DNA of 64,000 nucleotides from Dreissena polymorpha (taxonomy: Eukaryota > Mollusca > Bivalvia > Myida > Dreissenidae), in the NCBI RefSeq assembly GCF_020536995.1, contig NC_068357.1, positions 63,536,721 through 63,600,720 of the forward strand, in the 5' to 3' direction. The first letter of the stretch is position 1. Each line of letters starts with the position of its first letter. This document shows positions 57,729 through 64,000 of this stretch, in pieces. Position numbers and translations under genes: made by a program. Below the pieces are notes generated by a model. The model searched no databases. It was not told the DNA's origin and was given only the letters and a program-made list of their open reading frames with translations.

Positions 57729-57729
57729 T

Positions 57730-58195
57730 AGTACAACAAATTAATTCTGCTCAATTGCATGATGATTCTCAGAACATGTTATGTGTATGCAATCGAATAT
57801 CTGTAGAAGTTTAACAGTTAAGTACTTGTTGAGCCAAACCTTAACATACATTTCATTTTGCATGCAAACCTTAACCACAAGGACACTATCTTGTAAAACA
57901 GCTGATCATAGTTATAGGTCTTGGTCACTGAATATGAGTGAATGTTTGAAAAGACACTGAACACATAATGTTAAGTTTTATTTCAATATGTGTACTAAAT
58001 ATAGAGATATGGAATTGTGGCACACAAATTGCCAGCAAGATTTATGGATCTTGGTCAGTTAACTCACACTATGACCAAAAACATGTGTGAAGTTTCAAAT
58101 GTATTGATATGGGAATATTGAATCTGAACAATAACCTTTTTCCAACGTACAGAAATTGCAGGTAAGATTTATATACTTGGTCGGTGACCTCTCAC
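57730..58195. other. Low-feature spacer
   Basis: AT-rich DNA with weak units resembling ATTTATGGATCTTGGTCAGT; no gene seen. Confidence 0.45.
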
Positions 58196-59287
58196 GAACT
58201 AGAGCTTTGTCACAGACGTGACGTATACCCCACATGCTGCATTGACACAGACTATTTTGCATGCTGTCTTCACAAAACAAGAGAAGCTAATTTATGGCGA
58301 TTTTTAAGAATCATTATGCCATTATTATTTATGGCCATTTTGACCTTTGAACTCTTGAATTCTTTCCCATGACATGCCTTCCAATAACTGTGAACAAAAT
58401 TAATGTACAGTCATTTAAAAATCTCACAATGAATGATATAATTATGGCCCAGACAAGCTCATTTATGGCCATTTTTTACTTTTGAACTCCAAGTGTGACC
58501 TTGACCTTGGAGATATCGACGCAATTGTTTCGCATAACACACAGTCCAATGAGTGTGAACAAATGTACCAAGTAATTTTAAATCTCACATTGAATGACAA
58601 AGTTATGGCCCAGACAAGATTATTTATGGCCATTTTTGACCTTTGAACTAAAAGTGTGACCTTGATGTTGCAGATATCGACTTAATTCCTGCGCATGACA
58701 CACCGCCCAATGATTGTTAACAAATGTGCCAAATGATTTTAAAATCTCACAATGAACGACATAGTTCTGGCCCGGACAAGCTAATTTATGGCCTTTTTTG
58801 ACCTTTGAACTCAAGGTGTGACCTTGACCTTGGAGATATCGTAGTAATTCTTTCGCATGACACACCGTCCAATGAAGGTGAACAAATGTGCAAAATAATT
58901 TTAAAATCTCACAATGAACGACATAGTTAAGGCCCGGACAAGCTCATTTATGGGCACCTCGAGGTGTGACCTTAATCTTGGGGATATCGACATACTTCTT
59001 TCGCATGATACACCGTCCCATGATGGTGAACAAATGTACCAAGTAATTTTAAAATCCAACGATAAATGACATAGTTGTGGTCCGTACAAACTTTCGGTTT
59101 AAAACGCACTAAGTGACCCCTTGATCTAGTTTTTGACTCGGCATGGCCCATATTCAAACTTTACCTAGACATCATCTAGATACAACTTCTGACCAAGTTT
59201 GGTGAAGATTGGATGACATTTTCGGGACAGACAGGCCGACTAACAAGTGACTCGTATATAGCCCCCATTACCAATGGTAATGGGGGC
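58196..59287 (-). repeat. Inverted hairpin-ended repeat with ~180-bp core
   Basis: About five units of the GTGAACAAATGTGCCAAATG / GACCTTGACCTTGGAGATAT family on the minus strand. It ends at a perfect hairpin, GCCCCCATTACC AAT GGTAATGGGGGC (59261-59287), preceded by GGGACAGACAGGCCGAC, the reverse of the CCGTC run. Confidence 0.8.
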
Positions 59288-59499
59288 ATAATAAAACAAT
59301 TAAGTAAAATTTCAATTGAATGCTTGTAGTAAAAAAACCCAGAAAATATGTAAAATTTACCTTAACCAAAGAAATACTCGAATGACTACCCAGACATTTG
59401 GGCGAGTAGTATAGCTTCGACTTTTCAGTATAGAGTTGAGCTTAATATCTAAATGGATAACAATTTTCGGTAAAAATAGGCTTCATGCATTGTTCACAG

Positions 59500-60445
59500 T
59501 TAATAAACAAGTGTGCCAAACTGCCACAAGATACGCCGGTTTGAAGGTTTTGGACATCATCTGCTGACCAAATTTGGTGAAGATCAGAGGAAAACTACTT
59601 CAATTAGAGAGCGGACACCATGCTTAATGCTTGAAATGCACTAAGTGACCTGATGACCTAGTTTTTGACCCTGCATGACCCATATTTGACCTTGACCTAA
59701 ATATCATGTTCACACAACTTCTGACCAAATTTGGTGTAGATCGGATAAAAACTACTTCAATTAAGAGAGCGGACACCATGCTTAATGCTTGAAATGCACT
59801 AAGTAACCTTGTTACCTAGTTTTTGACTCTGCATGACCCATATTGAACTTGAACAAGATATCATTTAGACACAACTTCTCACCAAATTTGGTGAAGATCG
59901 GATGAAACTTTATCAGTTAGAGAGCGGAAACCATGCTTAATCCTTGAAATGCACTAAGTGACCCCGTGACCTAGTTTTTGACCTGGCATGACCCATATTC
60001 GTACTTCTGACCAAGTTTGGTGAAGATCAGCTGAAAACTACTTCAATTACGTAGAGAGCAGACACCATGCTAAATCCTTGAAATGCACTTAGTTACCCCG
60101 TGACCTAGTTTTTGACCCGGCATGACCCATATTCGAACTTGACCTAGATATTGTCTAGATACAACTTCTGACCAAATTTGGTGAAGATCGGATGAAAACT
60201 TCTTCAGTTAGAGAGCGGAAACCATGCTTAATCCTTAAAATGCACTAAGTGACCCAGTGACCTAGTTTTTGACGTGGCATGACCCATATTCGAACTTGAC
60301 CTAGATATTGTCTAGATACAACTTCTGACCAAGTTTGCTGAAGATCAGATGTAAACAATTTGAAATAGAGAGCGGAAACTGCTGTGGATACCGACCGCCT
60401 GCCAAGTGTGAAACTATAATACGTCCCGTTTTGAAAAACGAGCGT
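59500..60445 (-). repeat. GACCTAG-type tandem repeat
   Basis: About five units of ~150-180 bp contain ACTTCTGACCAAATTTGGTG, AAGATCGGATGAAAACT, AGAGAGCGGAAACCATGC, TTGAAATGCACTAAGTGACC and TGACCTAGTTTTTGACC. It ends near ACGTCCCGTTTTGAAAAACG. No gene. Confidence 0.75.
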
Positions 60446-60599
60446 ATAACAATAATATCGAGCTTGGATACACAGAAATGATTGTCTTTTGACCAATAAA
60501 CAATAACAAGGCAACCGCTTAAAAATCACAAGGCAACCAATAAAAAATTACAATGCAAAATTTATTTAGAGATTTATTTTGATAAATAACAATTAATAA

Positions 60600-61200
60600 T
60601 GATCGAAACAAATATTTTGTGCTATTTAGATGCCTTTTGTATTTAATTTTACACATGCCACCTTAACAAGAGGGATTCCCCATTCCTGAGACAATGTTAT
60701 GTTATACAAGCTGTTTTATAGCAAAATTTGACAAAAAAAATGAAAGTGTGACTTTGGCCTTTGATTAGGGAGTTGGGCTACACAACCTAATTTTGCCTCA
60801 TTGCGGTAATGCGTTCCAAAGTATTTTGAAGATGCATGATGAAAAACAAAGGTACAGTCACGACACGCTGTTCTATGGCAAAAGTATCATTGTACATTTT
60901 TGTCTGTCATCTTAAAATCCATTAATTTATGGCAATTATGGTTGAGAAAAGAATTTTTATGCCATTTTATGGCCAAATTTTATGTTATAAGTGTTACCTT
61001 GACCTTTAAGGTAGGGAGGCAGTTGTAACACGCATCACATCATGTTATGATGGTTTACATTAGCACTAAGCTACTTAAAAATCCATTTATTTATCAATGT
61101 GGAAATGTTATAGCGGAGACTGAATATTTTGGGAGGGACAGCCCGATGCACAAATGGACAGTGCCACTACTATATGCCGCCTTCTTTGCAGGAAGGCATA
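60600..61200 (-). repeat. Decayed hairpin-ended repeat
   Basis: It carries two diverged units with TATGGCCAAATTTTATG, GTTACCTTGACCTTTAAGG and TGTAACACGCATCACATC. The right end is a hairpin, ATGCCGCCTTC..GGAAGGCAT (61173-61199), after GGGAGGGACAGCCCGATGC. Confidence 0.5.
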
Positions 61201-61478
61201 AATATTAAATATTCTGCAATAATCATGTTTGAACAAGTTTAAGCGGAGTTGCTCAAGTTGCAGGTTTATAATATTATAATTAAAGTTAAAAACAATCAAT
61301 ACATGTTAAATTATAAACTTAATAGTATCTTAACAGTCTTCGCACAATAACAATTCAAATCTGAAAAAATATCATAGACTCATAGTTTGTTAAAGAATTA
61401 ATTATCTTAAAAGTTTAATTCTACATATTTTGGAATCAAGTACCACAATGTTTAACTTAAATCATTTTCTATAAAAGC

Positions 61479-61484
61479 TTTATT
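61479..61484 (-). terminator. Poly(A) signal of LAS1L
   Basis: AATAAA on the minus strand starts only 8 nt after the LAS1L stop codon, which would make a very short 3' untranslated region. Confidence 0.5.
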
Positions 61485-61491
61485 ACATGTA

Positions 61492-62973
61492 TTAATAGAG
61501 TTCAATGTCTTCAGCAATGATAGCAACTGGTTTGTCCCATTTAGGACTGAATTCAGAAGGAAGTACATCAATGGTGTCCATTTCAAATGTGTCATTCTCA
61601 CACCCTATATCTGAGTCACTTTCGAGGTAAATATCATCATCTGCGGGTCCTGTAATCTCTTTCACACTGTCCTTGTGAAGCTCTAGGGATGTGTAAGTCA
61701 ATTCATGATCTGGAAGACAACCGAAAGGGATTCTGGACCAGTCCGTGATTTTCTGTACTTTTTTCCATTTATTTTGGGCTTGATAAACGCATTGTCTCAA
61801 TTCTTCTACATTATGGATTTGAACATCATTGATGTTTGCTACTGGTAATTCTTCATCAACATCCCTCAAAGCTTGAAGCTTAGAAAGGGCAGACACCTGA
61901 TCTTTGTTCATTTTCAAGCATTTAAAAAGAACTTGAATGCAGGGAGCTGCCAGAGGGAAGTCAATTAACAAACAGTGGTTCAGCAGCGTTCTGTATGGAA
62001 GATCAGCAGTTAATTTAAAAGTGTCTACCTTTTTGCTAGCCGATGCATTACTCAAAAACAAGATTGTGTAGAACCATTTGCTGAGAAATATTGTTCGTCT
62101 TGAATTATTGAGACTCAATAAAAACGAAATGTTCAACAGAAAGTCTGCTATAAGATTACATCTCTGTAGAATAAGTAAAATTGGTTTCCAGAAATCAATG
62201 ACAATCTTTGGTAAACAGTTTTGATGAGGGGAAACTGTTTCATAGACATCTTCCTGGTCAATATCGATGCTCGACAGCTGCTCGTCTGTGAAGACCATGT
62301 ACCCATCTTCTAACAATACAGCAAAACAACTGACACCTAGTTCTGATATGATATCATCAATTTTTGACACCAGTGTCTTTGAAATTGTTGACGAGTCATT
62401 CGTGAGATCTTGAAATTTCCTCTGCATGAATGTAACAAGAGCATCCCTCAGGCTTTCTGCAAGCTTCGTTTTCTGTTCTTCAACTCGGAATGTTTCAATG
62501 GACTGGACATCCCAGAACTGACTTTTCAACCATTCGAGGCACCATGCAGCTGCAGCACGAAATTCAGTCAACGATGGCAGGGCTGCATGCGTGGACTCAT
62601 GTCTCAAGTCGACGATCCAATTTGGCACACCAAGATAGGACGCTGCCAAATGCACTGGCAATGCATGCGGTTTTTGCTGATTTCTCTCGGTGAATAAATT
62701 AACAAACCGGATGACCGCCATGCTGTAGATTTCCCTCAGCCTTTGGTCGTTCCCAACCGGTTGAGAGGTTGATACATATGCTATGTTAGCTTTAATGAAA
62801 GCTGCGGTGCTCTCCACTGCTATTGGCAATCTACTTAGTGAACGAGCTTCCCATGCGGCTATTCTGTCAACTGCGTGTTGTTGGAGAAAGATATCATGGC
62901 TGTACAGTTCTTTATACACATTTCTGAATTCTTCTCTATCTACCCAAGGAAATGTCACCAAAGGAAATGTCAT
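61492..62973 (-). CDS. LAS1L: LAS1-like ribosome biogenesis endonuclease
   Basis: Las1 cuts ITS2 in pre-rRNA in the nucleus and nucleolus, working with the Grc3/NOL9 kinase during 60S subunit assembly. The 493-residue single exon is close to yeast Las1 (~502) and shorter than human (~734). The N-terminal domain fits the family: WVDREEFRNVYKELYS (10-25), AVDRIAAWEAR, RLPIAVEST, YSMAVIRFVNLF, then GVPNWIVDLRHESTHAALPSL. R124 and H129 in RHESTH form the HEPN RX4H catalytic motif. ACLEWL-type helices follow. The C-terminal region has IPFGCLPDHE, an acidic stretch and a final WDKPVA peptide, as in family C-termini that bind Grc3. The start is taken at the first methionine before WVDREEF. No intron interrupts it and no oligo-A tract marks it as a retrocopy. 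Confidence 0.94.
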   Translation of the reverse strand: MTFPLVTFPWVDREEFRNVYKELYSHDIFLQQHAVDRIAAWEARSLSRLPIAVESTAAFIKANIAYVSTSQPVGNDQRLREIYSMAVIRFVNLFTERNQQKPHALPVHLAASYLGVPNWIVDLRHESTHAALPSLTEFRAAAAWCLEWLKSQFWDVQSIETFRVEEQKTKLAESLRDALVTFMQRKFQDLTNDSSTISKTLVSKIDDIISELGVSCFAVLLEDGYMVFTDEQLSSIDIDQEDVYETVSPHQNCLPKIVIDFWKPILLILQRCNLIADFLLNISFLLSLNNSRRTIFLSKWFYTILFLSNASASKKVDTFKLTADLPYRTLLNHCLLIDFPLAAPCIQVLFKCLKMNKDQVSALSKLQALRDVDEELPVANINDVQIHNVEELRQCVYQAQNKWKKVQKITDWSRIPFGCLPDHELTYTSLELHKDSVKEITGPADDDIYLESDSDIGCENDTFEMDTIDVLPSEFSPKWDKPVAIIAEDIELY

Positions 62974-63222
62974 GTCTTACAAAACATAAAACACGTGCAA
63001 CAATCAAAAAACAATGTAAGCACTTAAAGCAGACGAGCACGATATATTGGATTTTTGATGCAGACTGATAGGGTATAATGTGTACTACGTCATGAAAAGT
63101 GCAGTATGTTTATTTTCCGACACGCTTTAGATCGAGTCATCGATGTAACCCGGTATGTACGTCTTTAAGTCTGTGTGAAGAACTTTCCGTATGAGCATTG
63201 AATTGCTCTAACAAGGGTAGAG

Positions 63223-63234
63223 TGCGCATGCGCG
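63223..63234. promoter_or_regulatory. NRF-1 type palindromic site upstream of LAS1L
   Basis: TGCGCATGCGCG matches the NRF-1 consensus YGCGCAYGCGCR exactly. It lies about 250 bp upstream of the LAS1L start codon and 217 bp before the LINE reading frame, so it could belong to either. Confidence 0.5.
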
Positions 63235-63450
63235 AACGGGAAAGTCGTGTTTTCCAACAGTGTGATGAAAATTTAACTAAATAATTATTTCTACGAAGAA
63301 TAAGTGTTTAATTTAATAAGGATTGGTATTGGGTAACTTTTCTATGCACATTGCACTAAATATGTCTGGCTAAACGGCCCCATAGCTGGTTACCGCCCTC
63401 AACCACCACTTTCTTCATACCCCACCACATTTATCGACGTGTCATCCAAG

Positions 63451-64000
63451 ATGGCAGCCACCATGACGAAAACCGGAAACACATTTTTCCTCGAACTTCT
63501 TCTTATATTTACATTATCAGCCTACATCTCCACCACGAAACAACCACTAATTGAGTGCTTCACCTCCATGACGGCAGCCTCACTAAACATCTCACATGTG
63601 AAAGGCTTTACCTTTGTCGAACGCCGAAATTTACCGTCGAAACGAGACCGGATGTGGCACTTCAGACAAGGTAGATGTTTATTCATCCTACTGTTGCTCC
63701 TTGCTGGTGATGTTGAAACCAACCCTGGCCCAGGAAATGCTTCAATCTGCCCATGTGGTCTCTGCGATAACCCTGTCAACTGGTCACAATTAGGCGTTTG
63801 CTGCGATAACTGCGGTGTATGGTTTCACAAATCCTGCGAAGAGATACCATCGGGAAATATGTCCCACCTAAACAAATCCAGTGTTGTCTGGAATTGTTGC
63901 AGATGCAACAGTATCAACATCGATAGTTTCACCTTCAATAGCTTTGAACTTCATACCTCAAACGTCTTTACACCCTTACTCGATACAGATACCTCCTTTG
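63451..64000 (+). CDS. LINE first open frame with 2A peptide and PHD-like finger (partial)
   Basis: An open frame of 183 codons runs to the window edge. Residues 11-24 are hydrophobic (FFLELLLIFTL), a possible signal or membrane segment. Residues 77-94 read LFILLLLLAGDVETNPGP, a 2A ribosome-skipping sequence with D87, E89, N91 and the PGP end; separation would occur between G93 and P94. A cysteine-rich domain follows: C102, C105, C118, C121, H126, C129, C149/C150 and C152, the C4HC3 pattern of a PHD finger. 2A peptides and PHD fingers are known from first frames of CR1-like and related non-LTR retrotransposons in marine invertebrates. Reverse transcriptase lies beyond the window, so the clade is not proven. 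The codons seen are intact. Confidence 0.8.
   Translation, partial: MAATMTKTGNTFFLELLLIFTLSAYISTTKQPLIECFTSMTAASLNISHVKGFTFVERRNLPSKRDRMWHFRQGRCLFILLLLLAGDVETNPGPGNASICPCGLCDNPVNWSQLGVCCDNCGVWFHKSCEEIPSGNMSHLNKSSVVWNCCRCNSINIDSFTFNSFELHTSNVFTPLLDTDTSF

Overview
The window looks like nuclear DNA of a bivalve mollusc, probably a heterodont such as Dreissena, Mya or Mercenaria. The species call is a judgement from the repeat families: arrays rich in AAGGTCA, AGCTCACCTGAGC-headed repeats, and elements ending GCATTAAGCCCC..TTTTCACAGAGC. Genes are spread over many short exons with GT/AG introns, and most remaining sequence is repeat. No bacterial, viral or CRISPR features were seen.

Four host genes are supported. 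(1) EIF2B2, + strand, 2353-13212: seven exons covering the C-terminal ~60% of translation factor eIF2B subunit beta; the 5' exons lie outside the window. (2) ZNF367, - strand, 28817-18629: four exons, 366 codons, a two-finger C2H2 transcription factor. (3) SERBP1/HABP4, + strand, 29297-51476: seven firm exons plus a possible 36-nt exon, an RGG-rich mRNA and ribosome-binding protein. (4) LAS1L, - strand, 62973-61492: one 493-codon exon, the HEPN nuclease of ITS2 pre-rRNA processing. ZNF367 and SERBP1 are head to head across 479 bp. As I recall, human ZNF367 and HABP4 have the same arrangement, so this pair may be ancient. EIF2B2 and ZNF367 converge on an AT-rich stretch without genes (13.2-18.6 kb). 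At the right edge a LINE (63451 onward) starts with a 2A ribosome-skipping peptide followed by a PHD-type zinc finger.

Mobile DNA makes up most of the rest. There is a PIF/Harbinger-like transposon in an EIF2B2 intron. A 3.19-kb DNA transposon in ZNF367 intron 2 has 32-bp perfect inverted ends, a 4-bp AAAT target duplication and palindromic AAGTGCACTT subterminal sites. A TTAA-flanked element carries a tRNA-Ser-like gene. Several TTAA-flanked MITEs hold a 67-bp hairpin. CAGGG-ended elements with 5-bp target duplications are nested in SERBP1 introns. Many longer repeats share one plan: a hairpin at one end, a CCGTC-rich run, then a tandem core of 100-180 bp units ending in AAGGTCAAGGTCA. Two large minisatellites (42 bp and 32 bp, about 45 copies each) and a recent 1.85-kb tandem duplication are also present.

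The genes do not form an operon. EIF2B2, SERBP1 and LAS1L all serve translation or ribosomes and ZNF367 is a nuclear transcription factor, but shared regulation is not shown by the sequence. The strongest candidates for something undescribed are the hairpin-headed repeat superfamily, the unassigned 3.19-kb transposon, the tRNA-bearing TTAA element and the 67-bp hairpin MITE group.
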